Assembly: GCA_034660035.1 (NCBI GenBank)
Contig: JAYEIJ010000005.1
Span: forward strand, 1-54,834
Source: JAHEEL01 sp034660035
Lineage (GTDB): Bacteria; Actinomycetota; Acidimicrobiia; Spongiisociales; UBA5794
Length of the DNA: 54,834 nt
Reading direction: 5' to 3'
A model generated the notes under the pieces. It did not search any database and was not told the DNA's origin. It saw only the letters and a list, made by a program, of their open reading frames with translations. Position numbers and translations under genes: made by a program. Of this stretch, positions 7,768 through 16,009 are shown in pieces. Every line of letters starts with the position of its first letter. The stretch's first letter is position 1.

Positions 7768-7814
7768 TCGTTTGTGCCTACCACCATGAATAGTCTGGTT
7801 CTAGGCACAAACGA
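7768..7814. repeat. 47-nt dyad element, copy between nfo and ino1
   Basis: TCGTTTGTGCCTA (7768-7780) is the perfect reverse complement of TAGGCACAAACGA (7802-7814). The 21 nt between the arms are only partly complementary. Total length is 47 nt, as in the other three copies. It lies between convergent genes (nfo stop 7763, ino1 stop 7896), where a bidirectional terminator would be useful. Confidence 0.75.
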
Positions 7815-7895
7815 TTCCGATCGGCGCTGATGTAGGGCTTCACGGGAGAAGAGCGGCCCCGGAGGACCGCCCTGCTCGACAGAACGAGACCGACT

Positions 7896-9008
7896 CTACG
7901 CGCTGAGGAACGTCTCCAGATCACAGGCGAGATCGCCTTCACCTGTGATGAACTCTTCCACGTTGTCGTGTGCCACCGAGTCGTGATACTGCACGGGGGG
8001 CGACTTCATGAAGTACGACGACGGTGCGAGGAGCGGTCCGCCGACGCCCCGGTCGAGGGCGATCTTCGCGGCGCGAACCGCATCGATGATCACGCCGGCC
8101 GAGTTGGGGGAGTCCCACACTTCGAGCTTCAACTCAACGTTGAGGGGCACGTCACCGAAGGACGTGCCCTCGAGGCGGATGTACGCCCACTTGCGATCGG
8201 AGAGCCACGGGACGTGGTCCGACGGGCCGATGTGGACCGAATCAGAGTTGATCCGCCGCTCGATCTGACTCGTCACCGACTGCGTCTTCGAGATCTTCTT
8301 GGATACAAGACGCTCACGCTCGAGCATGTTCTTGAAGTCCATGTTCCCGCCGAAGTTCAACTGGTACGTGTTGTCGATCTTGACGCCGCGGTCCTCGAAA
8401 AGGCGGGCAAGTTGGCGGTGGACGATCGTGGCACCCACCTGCGATTTGATGTCATCTCCGACGATCGGCAGGTTGGCGTCGATGAACTTCTGTGCCCACT
8501 CCGGGTCCGATGCGATGAACACAGGGATGGCATTGACGAATCCCACTCCGGCGTCGAGCGCCGCCTGTGCGTAGAACTTCGTCGCGACTTCCGAGCCGAC
8601 CGGCAGGTACGAAACCAGGACGTCTGCCTTTGTGTCCTTGAGAACCTGCACGACGTCGACCGGTTCCTCAGCCGATTCCTCAACCTCGTCGACGTAGAAC
8701 TTGCCGAGACCGTCGAGTGTCGGACCCCTCATGACCTGGATGTCGAGACTTGGTACTTCGACGAACTCGATCGTGTTGTTCATCCCGGCCCACATCGCTT
8801 TCGAGACGTCCTGGCCGACCTTCGTGGCATCGACGTCGAAGGCGGCGACGAACTCGACATCGCCGACGTGGTAGCCGCCGAGGTCGATGTGCATCAATCC
8901 GGGAACCTTGAGTGATGGATCGGCGTCGCGGTAGTACTCGACGCCCTGGATCAGAGAGTTGGCGCAGTTACCGAGTCCTGCGATCGCAACCCGTACTTTG
9001 TTGGACAT
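7896..9008 (-). CDS. ino1: Myo-inositol-1-phosphate synthase
   Basis: 370 residues. MSNKVRVAIAGLGNCANSLIQG is the NAD-binding Rossmann start of the actinobacterial form. GDDIKSQVGATIVHRQL, QLNFGGNMDFKNM and IGPSDHVPWLSDRKWAYIRLEG are conserved active-site segments. The enzyme converts glucose-6-phosphate to inositol-1-phosphate, the precursor of phosphatidylinositol and mycothiol in actinobacteria. The start is the ATG at 9008, just behind GAGGAGG. An ATG at 9035 overlapping the padR stop is an alternative. It is downstream of padR in one transcript, which suggests PadR control of inositol synthesis. Confidence 0.92.
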   Translation of the reverse strand: MSNKVRVAIAGLGNCANSLIQGVEYYRDADPSLKVPGLMHIDLGGYHVGDVEFVAAFDVDATKVGQDVSKAMWAGMNNTIEFVEVPSLDIQVMRGPTLDGLGKFYVDEVEESAEEPVDVVQVLKDTKADVLVSYLPVGSEVATKFYAQAALDAGVGFVNAIPVFIASDPEWAQKFIDANLPIVGDDIKSQVGATIVHRQLARLFEDRGVKIDNTYQLNFGGNMDFKNMLERERLVSKKISKTQSVTSQIERRINSDSVHIGPSDHVPWLSDRKWAYIRLEGTSFGDVPLNVELKLEVWDSPNSAGVIIDAVRAAKIALDRGVGGPLLAPSSYFMKSPPVQYHDSVAHDNVEEFITGEGDLACDLETFLSA

Positions 9009-9031
9009 GGTCTCCTCCTCGTTCTGTGAAC

Positions 9032-9544
9032 TCATGCGCCGGCCGTAGCGCTTCGCTCGCCGGCGATGAGTTCGTCGAGCCAGGCGATATCCGCCTCGGT
9101 CGATCGGACCCTCCGCTCCATGAGCGCCAATCGATACCGATCCGGGTTCCTGGCGCTGCTCCGTGCCCCCCGGAAGGAGCGTCGTGCGCCGTGAAGCCGG
9201 TCCTGGAGTGCCGTCCTGCGATCCTCGAGGACCCCGAGACGGCTCTCCGGAGCGACATATCCGAGAAATGCCAAACGGAGTTGGAAGTCCCGGTCCGAAT
9301 CGTCACCGGATTCCGCCAGCATCTCGCCGAAGCGGACGCGTCCCGTCTCTGTCACCCGGTACGCCTTCCGACGTCCTTCGCCCTTGGCGGCTTCGATGAA
9401 CCCCTGCTTCTCCAGGCGCCTGAGCGCCGGATAGAGGGAGCCGAATGAGACCTGCCAGAAGCCGAGGTCGCCGAGGGCGCGCTTCAGTTCATAGCCGTGT
9501 CGCGGCTGTTCACGAAGCAGTCCAAGAATGGCGAAATCGAGCAC
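9032..9544 (-). CDS. PadR-family transcriptional regulator
   Basis: 170 residues from GTG at 9544. LDFAILGLLREQPRHGYELKRAL starts the winged helix, SFGSLYPALRRLEKQGFIE is the recognition region, and YRVTETGRVRFGEML is the wing. A C-terminal helical part (residues about 90-170) would dimerise, as in PadR/VirR types. It is divergent from the helicase gene and in tandem with ino1. A perfect AT-rich inverted repeat sits 15-47 nt upstream of its start and is the likely autoregulatory operator. The effector is unknown. Confidence 0.88.
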   Translation of the reverse strand: MLDFAILGLLREQPRHGYELKRALGDLGFWQVSFGSLYPALRRLEKQGFIEAAKGEGRRKAYRVTETGRVRFGEMLAESGDDSDRDFQLRLAFLGYVAPESRLGVLEDRRTALQDRLHGARRSFRGARSSARNPDRYRLALMERRVRSTEADIAWLDELIAGERSATAGA

Positions 9545-9559
9545 GATCGGTCTCCGGTA

Positions 9560-9591
9560 TATCGAATCGATATAAGTATATCGATTCGATA
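9560..9591. promoter_or_regulatory. Inverted-repeat operator in the padR/helicase intergenic region
   Basis: TATCGAATCGATATA (9560-9574) and TATATCGATTCGATA (9577-9591) form a perfect 15-bp inverted repeat around AG. Each arm also contains the internal palindrome ATCGAATCGAT or ATCGATTCGAT. It is strikingly AT-rich against its surroundings and lies immediately upstream of padR. PadR proteins bind dyads of this kind, so autoregulation of padR-ino1 is the simplest reading. It may also influence the divergent helicase. Confidence 0.75.
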
Positions 9592-9645
9592 CATAATCGT
9601 CAACCTGCTCGTTCCTCGTCACAGGCTCGCTCTAACCTCGCCATC

Positions 9646-12411
9646 GTGACTGCCCCCGAAGCTTTCGGCCGATCCGTCGTTATCGACCCCGATGCACATG
9701 TTCCCGAACCGTGGAAAGGGGCATCGGTTGTGCTCGTTGATGATGCAACGCTCGACGAACCGGAGGCGACGATCGACCGGCTCCACCGCGCCTGGTCCGG
9801 CAGGGAAGCGATCGTCATCGAACTTGGTGTCGACCCTACGGCCCTCCGAGTGCCCGAGACCGAGGACAGGGATCCCCACGAGGTCGGAGCTACATTCGTC
9901 TTCCCACTCGAACGTCTCCATTTCCTCGTGTGGGCGAACAGCTATGACGCTCGCAGTGGTGTGCCAAAGTGGTGGTGGTCGGTCAAGGCGGCCGCGATCG
10001 GAGCCACCGAGGCAGGACCCGCCGACGTCGTCCTGCCCGGCGGTATTCCCGCATGGATCGACGGTGGTCCCCGCGGGCTGATCAAGACGAGCGAAGCGGT
10101 CGTGCATGCCGAGACCGTTGCTCTGGGGCGTCTCGACCCGGCACCGGCCTGCGATCCGGTCGACGGACGACTCGCTCGAGACCAAGCGGCCGCCGCCAAC
10201 CACTCCTCAGGTCCCGCCCGGATCATCGCCCCAGCGGGGTCCGGCAAGACCCGGACGCTCACAGCCCGGCTCCGGCACCTCCTCGACGACCGGGCCATCG
10301 AGCCGAACACGGTCTGCGCACTCGCCTACAACACGAAAGCGGCGGCCGAGTTGCGTGAACGGGCCGGGGCGACGAACGGTGCCCTTGTTCGCACCGTGCA
10401 CTCACTCGGGTGGGAGATCCTTAGGGAAGCCCGCAACGGTGTACGCCTCATCGACGAAAGGGACGTGCGAGCCATCCTCGACCGGGTCGTGCAGGCACCC
10501 CGGCGACCCAACACGGACACGATTGGCCCGTACGTCGAAGCCCTCGCGGAGACCCGCATCGCTCTGCGGTCGCCCACTGCCGTTGAGGCCGGACGCGACG
10601 ACGTCCCGGACTTCGCAGCCGTGTACGAGCGCTACCGGCAGCGACTCGTCCGTGGGAACGAGGCCGACTTCGATGAGCAGGTCCATGGTGCGATCAAGGC
10701 GCTCCTCGCCGATCCGGATCTCCGTCGGCGGTGGCAGGACCGGTGCCGGCACGTGCTCGTCGACGAGTTCCAGGATCTCACCGGTGCCTACTTGCTTCTC
10801 ATACGGCTCCTCGCTTCTCCTCAACTCGACGTGTTCGGTGTCGGTGATGACGATCAGACGATCTACGGATACGCGGGCGCCGATCCGGGCTATCTCATCG
10901 ACTACGACCGGATCTTCCCCGGGGCCGCCTCTCATCCCTTGGAGGTCAACTACCGGTGCCCGGTTCCGGTGGTCACTGCCGCGACGAACCTCCTCTCGTA
11001 CAACGCCCGGCGGATCGAGAAGACGATCACAGCGGCTGTCGATGCGGTCGATCGACCCGATGCCTTCACGGTCGATCGTGTGGATGGAGAGCAACTCGGC
11101 GTTGCCGCCGCGGACCGAATTGAGAGATGGCTCGCAGAGACCGGCCCTTCCGACGTCGCCGTTCTCGCCCGCGTGAATTCTGCTCTCCTCCCCGTCCACG
11201 TCGCCCTTGCCGAGAGCGGCGTGCCGTTCTCATCGCCCATCGGCAGGGGGATGCTCACCCGCACGGTCGTGTCGGCGACGCTTGCTTGGATGCGTCTTGG
11301 TCTCGATCCGGAACGCATGGCGCGTACGGATCTGATGACGGCGGTTCGGCGGCCATCTCGCGGACTCAATCGACTTGCCACCGACCTCATTGGTGGGAGA
11401 CGCTTCTACGACCTCGGGGCGGTGGTCACAGCGGGGGCAGATCTCTCCGGCAAGCAGGCTCAACGGTGGGACGGCTTCGCTGAAGATCTAGAGCGTGTAG
11501 CGATCGCTGCGGAGCAAGACGACGCAGCGGCCCTTCTCGACGTCGTGATCCGGCGTGTCGGGTTGGAGTCCTCGGCGCTGGCTCTCGATAGTGGTCGAAG
11601 TCGCGCCGACCGCTCGGCGCAGTCCGATGACCTCGTGGCACTGCGGCGAGCGGCGGCGATCCATCCGACCGCTTCAGACTTCGAGACATGGCTCGCCGAG
11701 ATGATCGACCGATCGGGTCCGGGCGGTGTGACCTTGTCGACGGTGCATCGGGCGAAGGGTCTCGAATGGGACCGGGTGGTCGTATTCGGCGTCGATCGGG
11801 GTTTGCTCCCACACGACCTTGCAACCGATCTCGAGGAAGAGCGACGGATCCTCCACGTGGCGATCACGAGAGGCATCCAGCAGGTCACCATCCTGTCCGA
11901 CATCGATAGGCCGTCCCGGTTCCTCGACGAACTCACCGGTGCTGCGTCACGAACGATCGAGCCGGAGCCGATCAGACGGAAAAAGCGCCCGGAGAAGAAG
12001 ACCCGGCGAGTCGGTGCCGAAGTGGGTGACACCGTCACCGCTCGCGGCGGTATCAGCGGCGTTGTGGCAGACGTGGACGCAGACGGCATCTGGGTCGAAG
12101 TCGAAGGAGGAGGACAGGTTCAGGTCCATTGGGGAGACGAGATCAAGGTGGAGGATCGGAAGGGTCCCCTGACGCCTGTGCCGGAGATGATCACTCCCGA
12201 TGCGGATCTCGTCGAGCGATTGAAGGCGTGGAGACTCGAGACCGCACGAGCGACGGGGATGCCGGCGTATGTGATCCTCCACGACGCGACGATCGAGACG
12301 ATCGCAGGAATCCGACCACAGACGGAGACCCAACTGGCCTCGGTCCCCGGCATCGGCCCGGCGAAACTCGAGGCACACGGTGACGCGATCCTTGAGATCT
12401 GCGCCGACTGA
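9646..12411 (+). CDS. UvrD/PcrA-like superfamily I DNA helicase with C-terminal HRDC domain
   Basis: 921 residues from GTG at 9646. Residues 1 to about 170 match no domain I recognise. From about 190, IIAPAGSGKTRT is Walker A; LVDEFQDLTGAY (about 370) is motif II; GDDDQTIYGYAGADP (about 400) is motif III; VNYRCP is motif IV; and TVHRAKGLEWDRVVVFGV (about 700) is motif V. A basic linker and a small beta-rich segment (ISGVVADVDADGIWVEVEGG) follow. Residues from about 855 form an HRDC domain (PAYVILHDATIETIAG...VPGIGPAKLEAHG). This resembles mycobacterial UvrD2, a 3'-5' helicase with HRDC, but with an extra N-terminal region. Confidence 0.87.
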   Translation: MTAPEAFGRSVVIDPDAHVPEPWKGASVVLVDDATLDEPEATIDRLHRAWSGREAIVIELGVDPTALRVPETEDRDPHEVGATFVFPLERLHFLVWANSYDARSGVPKWWWSVKAAAIGATEAGPADVVLPGGIPAWIDGGPRGLIKTSEAVVHAETVALGRLDPAPACDPVDGRLARDQAAAANHSSGPARIIAPAGSGKTRTLTARLRHLLDDRAIEPNTVCALAYNTKAAAELRERAGATNGALVRTVHSLGWEILREARNGVRLIDERDVRAILDRVVQAPRRPNTDTIGPYVEALAETRIALRSPTAVEAGRDDVPDFAAVYERYRQRLVRGNEADFDEQVHGAIKALLADPDLRRRWQDRCRHVLVDEFQDLTGAYLLLIRLLASPQLDVFGVGDDDQTIYGYAGADPGYLIDYDRIFPGAASHPLEVNYRCPVPVVTAATNLLSYNARRIEKTITAAVDAVDRPDAFTVDRVDGEQLGVAAADRIERWLAETGPSDVAVLARVNSALLPVHVALAESGVPFSSPIGRGMLTRTVVSATLAWMRLGLDPERMARTDLMTAVRRPSRGLNRLATDLIGGRRFYDLGAVVTAGADLSGKQAQRWDGFAEDLERVAIAAEQDDAAALLDVVIRRVGLESSALALDSGRSRADRSAQSDDLVALRRAAAIHPTASDFETWLAEMIDRSGPGGVTLSTVHRAKGLEWDRVVVFGVDRGLLPHDLATDLEEERRILHVAITRGIQQVTILSDIDRPSRFLDELTGAASRTIEPEPIRRKKRPEKKTRRVGAEVGDTVTARGGISGVVADVDADGIWVEVEGGGQVQVHWGDEIKVEDRKGPLTPVPEMITPDADLVERLKAWRLETARATGMPAYVILHDATIETIAGIRPQTETQLASVPGIGPAKLEAHGDAILEICAD

Positions 12412-12414
12412 CCG

Positions 12415-12448
12415 GTGCCCTGTGAATTCCCGCGCTCGTAGGTGCGCA
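12415..12448 (+). repeat. GTGCTCTGCGAA intergenic element, copy D
   Basis: It begins 4 nt after the helicase stop. GTGCCCTGTGAA is followed by GCGCTCGTAGGTGCGCA and aligns with copy A (153-186) over about 34 nt with a handful of changes. It lies between convergent genes. Confidence 0.45.
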
Positions 12449-12497
12449 TGGGCATGCTCCTAACCCGCAGCTCAGGCCAGGCGACCTGTCGGCGGAC

Positions 12498-13523
12498 CTA
12501 CTGATCGGGCGCGTTCGCCGTGTAGATGGTCCATCCGGCGTCATCCAGGCGACCCAACCCGGCCTTCGTGCCTACCCAAAGGGCCCCGTCGTCGGCGCCG
12601 GTGAGCGCCGTGATTGAGTCATCCGGGACGCCTTGAGCGGCGGTCGGTACGCTCAACACCCCCGCAGTGACTTGCGCCAGGCCCTCCGTCGTCCCGACCC
12701 ATACGATCCCGTCGTCCCCCGCAGAGACCGCGGTCGCCCATTCCCCGGGGAGGCCATCAGCGATCGTGTAGTTCGTCCACCCCGATCCATCGAATCGGCC
12801 GAGACCGCCACGCGTAGCGATCCACACCACACCGTCGTCATCAAGAGCGATGGAGTTCACCCAGTCGCCGGGGAGTCCGTCGGCGGTCGTGTACGCAGTC
12901 CATTCGTCGCCGTCGAAACTGCTGAGTCCACCGTTCGTTCCGACCCACGGTGTTCCATCTGATGCGAACGCGAGGGCGGTGATCCGGCTGTTGGGGAGAC
13001 CGTCCTCGGTGGTGACGTTCGTCCATGAACCGTCGGCGTTGTGGTGGCTCAGTCCGAAGATCGTGCCGAGCCACACGGTGCCGTCGGGAGCGATGGTCAC
13101 CGCGTTGATCCAATTGGTCTCGAGTCCTTCTTCGATTCCGTGGCGTGTCCACTCGGCGTCGTCGAACTCGCCCGCACCGTAATTCGTCCCCACCCACGTG
13201 ACGCCGTCGCCGGCGACCGCAACCGTGTTGACCAGATCGTTCGGAAGGCCGTCTACGGCGTCGTAGTTCGTCCATGCCTCTCCGGCGAGGTGACCGAGGC
13301 CGTCGTTGGTTCCGACCCAGAGGCTCCCGTCGGGGTCGACAGCGAGCGACGTCACCCAGTTGTTCGGAATCGCGGGGGGAAGGATCTCAGGGACGGCATC
13401 GTCTGACGAGCACCCGGCCACCAGGACGCCTGTTGCGAGGACGGCAGTGAAGGCGAGGGTTCCCCTAATAGCCGCCCCCGAGCTTCCGGTGATCCCACGA
13501 TGCGGTCTTCGTCGGCTCCACAA
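12498..13523 (-). CDS. Beta-propeller lipoprotein with two-component-regulator-propeller repeats
   Basis: A lipobox (LATGVLVAGCSS) gives an acylated cysteine near the N-terminus. After it come about seven units of some 45 residues with the pattern W-T-x-Y...GLP...V..(I/L)A...DG.(V/L)WVGT..GL, for example NAVTIAPDGTVWLGTIFGL. These are Reg_prop-type blades, so the exported part should fold as a seven-bladed propeller. No histidine kinase or Y_Y_Y domain is attached, unlike the Bacteroides hybrid sensors. The start is uncertain: TTG at 13523 is the best in-frame candidate, and it overlaps the 3' end of the PPOX gene by 59 nt. Confidence 0.7.
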   Translation of the reverse strand: MWSRRRPHRGITGSSGAAIRGTLAFTAVLATGVLVAGCSSDDAVPEILPPAIPNNWVTSLAVDPDGSLWVGTNDGLGHLAGEAWTNYDAVDGLPNDLVNTVAVAGDGVTWVGTNYGAGEFDDAEWTRHGIEEGLETNWINAVTIAPDGTVWLGTIFGLSHHNADGSWTNVTTEDGLPNSRITALAFASDGTPWVGTNGGLSSFDGDEWTAYTTADGLPGDWVNSIALDDDGVVWIATRGGLGRFDGSGWTNYTIADGLPGEWATAVSAGDDGIVWVGTTEGLAQVTAGVLSVPTAAQGVPDDSITALTGADDGALWVGTKAGLGRLDDAGWTIYTANAPDQ

Positions 13524-13941
13524 CGACGGCCGTGTTCTTGGATGCGAATCGCCCGAAGGAGGCCTCGAGTTCCTCGTCTGAAAGTTCGACGGGTTCCGGT
13601 CCAACCATCGCGTACTTGGCAGCGAGGCGCCCGTAGATGGCAAGAACGTAGGCAGGGTCTTCGACCAGGCGGGCCTCCGCCCTGATCATCACCCCCCTGA
13701 GCTCTTCGTAGGCGTCGCCATCCTCGGCCAGCACGGTGAGACGGGGATCGCGCTGGAGATTCAAGATCTTCTGGGACCTCGTGAAGGAACGGAAGACGAT
13801 CTGGTCGTCCTCCATCACGAACCACATCGGAGCGAGGTGAGGCCAGCCGTCGTTGCCGATCGTCGCCACTTCGAGAATCGAGGTCTCGTTGAGAAAGGCG
13901 GTGACTTCCTCGCCGGTCATGGTGATGTCTTTGCGCGCCAT
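13465..13941 (-). CDS. Pyridoxamine-5'-phosphate-oxidase-fold (PPOX) protein
   Basis: 158 residues from ATG at 13941 (MARKDITMTGEEVTAFL). SILEVATIGNDGWPHLAPMWFV is the classic opening strand pair of split-barrel PPOX proteins. QKILNLQRDPRLTVLAEDG and the charged GVMIRAEARLVED follow. The length fits F420- or FMN-dependent reductases of this superfamily that are plentiful in actinobacteria, though neither cofactor can be proven here. A GTG at 14007 would extend it by 22 residues but has no Shine-Dalgarno. Confidence 0.82.
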   Translation of the reverse strand: MARKDITMTGEEVTAFLNETSILEVATIGNDGWPHLAPMWFVMEDDQIVFRSFTRSQKILNLQRDPRLTVLAEDGDAYEELRGVMIRAEARLVEDPAYVLAIYGRLAAKYAMVGPEPVELSDEELEASFGRFASKNTAVVVEPTKTASWDHRKLGGGY

Positions 13942-14142
13942 GAGTGCAACGGTAATGGACTGAGCAGCGTCGTCGATCGTGTTGTTGGCAGCGACGGCTC
14001 GGAACACGAAAGCGACCGCTAGCGTTCATACCGAAGCGTTCGGGCACGGGCGACCCCAGTGGGCGGCCGAGGCCGAAGTGAGCGCCGTTCAAGTGCTGCG
14101 ACGCGTCCCCCAACCCGGAGGGTGGGGAGAGAGGAGCAATCG

Positions 14143-15006
14143 ATGAGCAGGGTTACAGCACCGGAGATTCGCGCCCGGAAGGGCGGAGCGAAGATACGGA
14201 TGGTCACGGCCTACGACTATCCGACAGCCAAGATCGCGGATCGGGCCGGAGCGGACATCATCCTCGTCGGCGACTCGGTCGCCAACGTCGTTCTTGGACA
14301 TGCCGACACCCTCTCCGTCGACACAGACGTGATGGTGCATCACACAGCGGCCGTCACCCGGGCCGAACCCGATTCCCTTGTCGTAGGCGACATGCCGTGG
14401 ATGAGTTTCCACGTATCGCCTGAAGACACCGTACGCAACGCCGCCCGACTCGTTCGTGAAGGCGGCGCCGCCGCCGTGAAGATCGAGGGAGGGCGCAAGC
14501 GACTCGATGTGATCACTGCCGTTCTCGACGCGGAGATTCCCGTGATGGGTCATCTCGGCCTCACGCCCCAGTCCGTGAACGTGATGGGCGGCTACCGGGT
14601 GCAAGGCAAAAGGGTCCATGCTGCGTACGAGATGATCAGTGACGCCCAAGCTCTTGCCGATGCCGGAGTGTTCGCCATCGTGCTTGAAGGCGTTCCCGAT
14701 CGTGTGGCGCAGACCGTCACAGCGGAAGTACCGGTACCGACGATCGGGATCGGCGCAGGGGCCGGATGCGACGGCCAGGTTCTCGTCATGCACGACGTCC
14801 TGGGCCTCGGTGGAGGGGAGTACGTTCCGAAGTTCGTGCGCTCCTACGCGGACCTCGCCTCCGATGCGGTCGATGCTCTCGAGCGGTTCTTCGCCGACGT
14901 GGAGTCAGGCGCGTTCCCGTCGGATGACGAGACCTATCACATGCCCGACGAGTCGTTCGAGATCCTGCGAGACCTCGTTGACTCGGAGACGAGCATCGAC
15001 CGCTGA
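14143..15006 (+). CDS. panB: 3-methyl-2-oxobutanoate hydroxymethyltransferase
   Basis: 287 residues from ATG at 14143, after GAGGAG. RMVTAYDYPTAKIADRAGADIILVGDSVANV, VVGDMPWMSF, AVKIEGG, VMGHLGLTPQSVNVMGGY and IGIGAGAGCDGQVLVMHDVLG are the conserved PanB segments, including magnesium ligands in GDS and the catalytic glutamate region. The enzyme adds a hydroxymethyl group to 2-ketoisovalerate, the first committed step to pantothenate. No other pan gene is adjacent. The next gene starts about 30 nt downstream. Confidence 0.95.
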   Translation: MSRVTAPEIRARKGGAKIRMVTAYDYPTAKIADRAGADIILVGDSVANVVLGHADTLSVDTDVMVHHTAAVTRAEPDSLVVGDMPWMSFHVSPEDTVRNAARLVREGGAAAVKIEGGRKRLDVITAVLDAEIPVMGHLGLTPQSVNVMGGYRVQGKRVHAAYEMISDAQALADAGVFAIVLEGVPDRVAQTVTAEVPVPTIGIGAGAGCDGQVLVMHDVLGLGGGEYVPKFVRSYADLASDAVDALERFFADVESGAFPSDDETYHMPDESFEILRDLVDSETSIDR

Positions 15007-15035
15007 TCGTTGAGCACGGTAGGTTTCGGGTTGTG

Positions 15036-15485
15036 ATGCTTCGTTCGCTCTTGTTGCTCGCCGTATTGGTCGCCATGGCCCTCGCTGCATGTGGACCGGG
15101 AGACCCGACCGGAATAGAGGGGTTCGACACGGCGACGATCACCATCGACGAACGGGAGGTGGCCGTCGCCGTGGCCGACACGCCGGATTTGAGGTCACAG
15201 GGCCTGATGGGCGTGACCGACCTTGGCGGACTCGATGGAATGCTGTTCCTTTTCGATGAGACCACCGACGCAGGCTTCTGGATGAAGGACACGCTGATCG
15301 CTCTCGACATCGCCTTCTTCGATGACGGTGGTTCGTTTGTCGATCGCTTCACGATGGAGCCGTGCACCGGGGATCCATGCCCGGTGTATCGCCCGGCGGG
15401 CTCCTATCGGTATGCCGTGGAAGCGCCGGCGGGAGATCTGGGCTTCGTGGGAGAGGGGTCAGTCCTCGAAACCCACGACGATTGA
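15036..15485 (+). CDS. DUF192 lipoprotein
   Basis: 149 residues. The signal reads MLRSLLLLAVLVAMALAACG, with a lipobox cysteine, so it is probably a lipid-anchored extracytoplasmic protein. The DUF192 domain follows: VAVADTPDLRSQGLMGV, GMLFLFDETTDAGFWMKDTLIALDIAFFD, and a C-terminal YRYAVEAPAGDL. DUF192 proteins are small beta-barrels of unknown biochemical role. GTG at 15033 is an alternative start. A 47-nt dyad element begins 7 nt after the stop. Confidence 0.85.
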   Translation: MLRSLLLLAVLVAMALAACGPGDPTGIEGFDTATITIDEREVAVAVADTPDLRSQGLMGVTDLGGLDGMLFLFDETTDAGFWMKDTLIALDIAFFDDGGSFVDRFTMEPCTGDPCPVYRPAGSYRYAVEAPAGDLGFVGEGSVLETHDD

Positions 15486-15491
15486 GTGCGA

Positions 15492-15538
15492 TCGTTTGTG
15501 CTTACGTTCACAACAGTTGTGAACGTAAGCACAAACGA
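15492..15538. repeat. 47-nt dyad element, perfect copy
   Basis: Two 23-nt arms (15492-15514 and 15516-15538) are perfect reverse complements around a single central A15515. The left arm begins TCGTTTGTGCTTACG and the right arm ends AAGCACAAACGA. This is the cleanest of four copies and could form a 23-bp hairpin or cruciform. It separates the DUF192 gene from the rpsF operon. Confidence 0.85.
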
Positions 15539-15653
15539 CGGGTCATCCGGCGGGCCCGGCGGCTACCGGACGGCCCGCGGTACACTCCCCGCCGTACACC
15601 GCCGTCCGTATTCTGGAGCGGCGACCAATGCGGCCCTTTGGCTGCCAGATCCT

Positions 15654-15694
15654 GTCCCTTCGGGGACCATTCGCACAGCGAATGTCCAGAGGAG
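15654..15694 (+). promoter_or_regulatory. rpsF leader with alternative hairpins before the ribosome-binding site
   Basis: GTCCC-TTCG-GGGAC (15654-15667) forms a UUCG-capped stem. GGAC (15664-15667) can instead pair with GTCC (15684-15687) in a longer hairpin: ATTCG/CGAAT, loop CACAG, one bulged C. The two structures share GGAC and exclude each other. The second ends one base before the AGAGGAG ribosome-binding site of rpsF. Ribosomal-protein leaders that bind S6:S18 are known upstream of rpsF in other bacteria. Whether this is such a leader is inference. Confidence 0.4.
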
Positions 15695-15703
15695 TTGATA
15701 TCG

Positions 15704-15997
15704 ATGCGCTCTTATGAGCTGATGATCATCCACCGGCCCGACATGGTCGAATCGGATGTCCGCAAGCAGGTCGAGCAAGTCTCCGCGACGATCGACACCA
15801 GCGGCAACGTTACCGGGACCGATTTCTGGGGGAAGCGCCGCTTCGCCTACGAAATCGACCACATGAACGAGGGCTACTACTCCGTCCTCGATTTCGAAGG
15901 CGACACCGTCCTCGTCGACGCACTCGGCCACGCACTTTCGCTGTCCGACGCCGTCGTGCGTCACAAGATCATTCGAAGGACCGATCGAGAGGGTTGA
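15704..15997 (+). CDS. rpsF: 30S ribosomal protein S6
   Basis: 97 residues from ATG at 15704, 9 nt after AGAGGAG. MRSYELMIIHRPDMVESDVRK, GTDFWGKRRFAYEIDHMNEGYYSVLDF and VVRHKIIRRTDRE are standard S6 segments. S6 binds the 16S rRNA central domain together with S18, whose gene lies two positions downstream. First gene of the rpsF-ssb-rpsR-rplI cluster. An in-frame extension upstream has no Shine-Dalgarno and no homology. Confidence 0.96.
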   Translation: MRSYELMIIHRPDMVESDVRKQVEQVSATIDTSGNVTGTDFWGKRRFAYEIDHMNEGYYSVLDFEGDTVLVDALGHALSLSDAVVRHKIIRRTDREG

Positions 15998-16009
15998 TTC
16001 CTGTCACAC

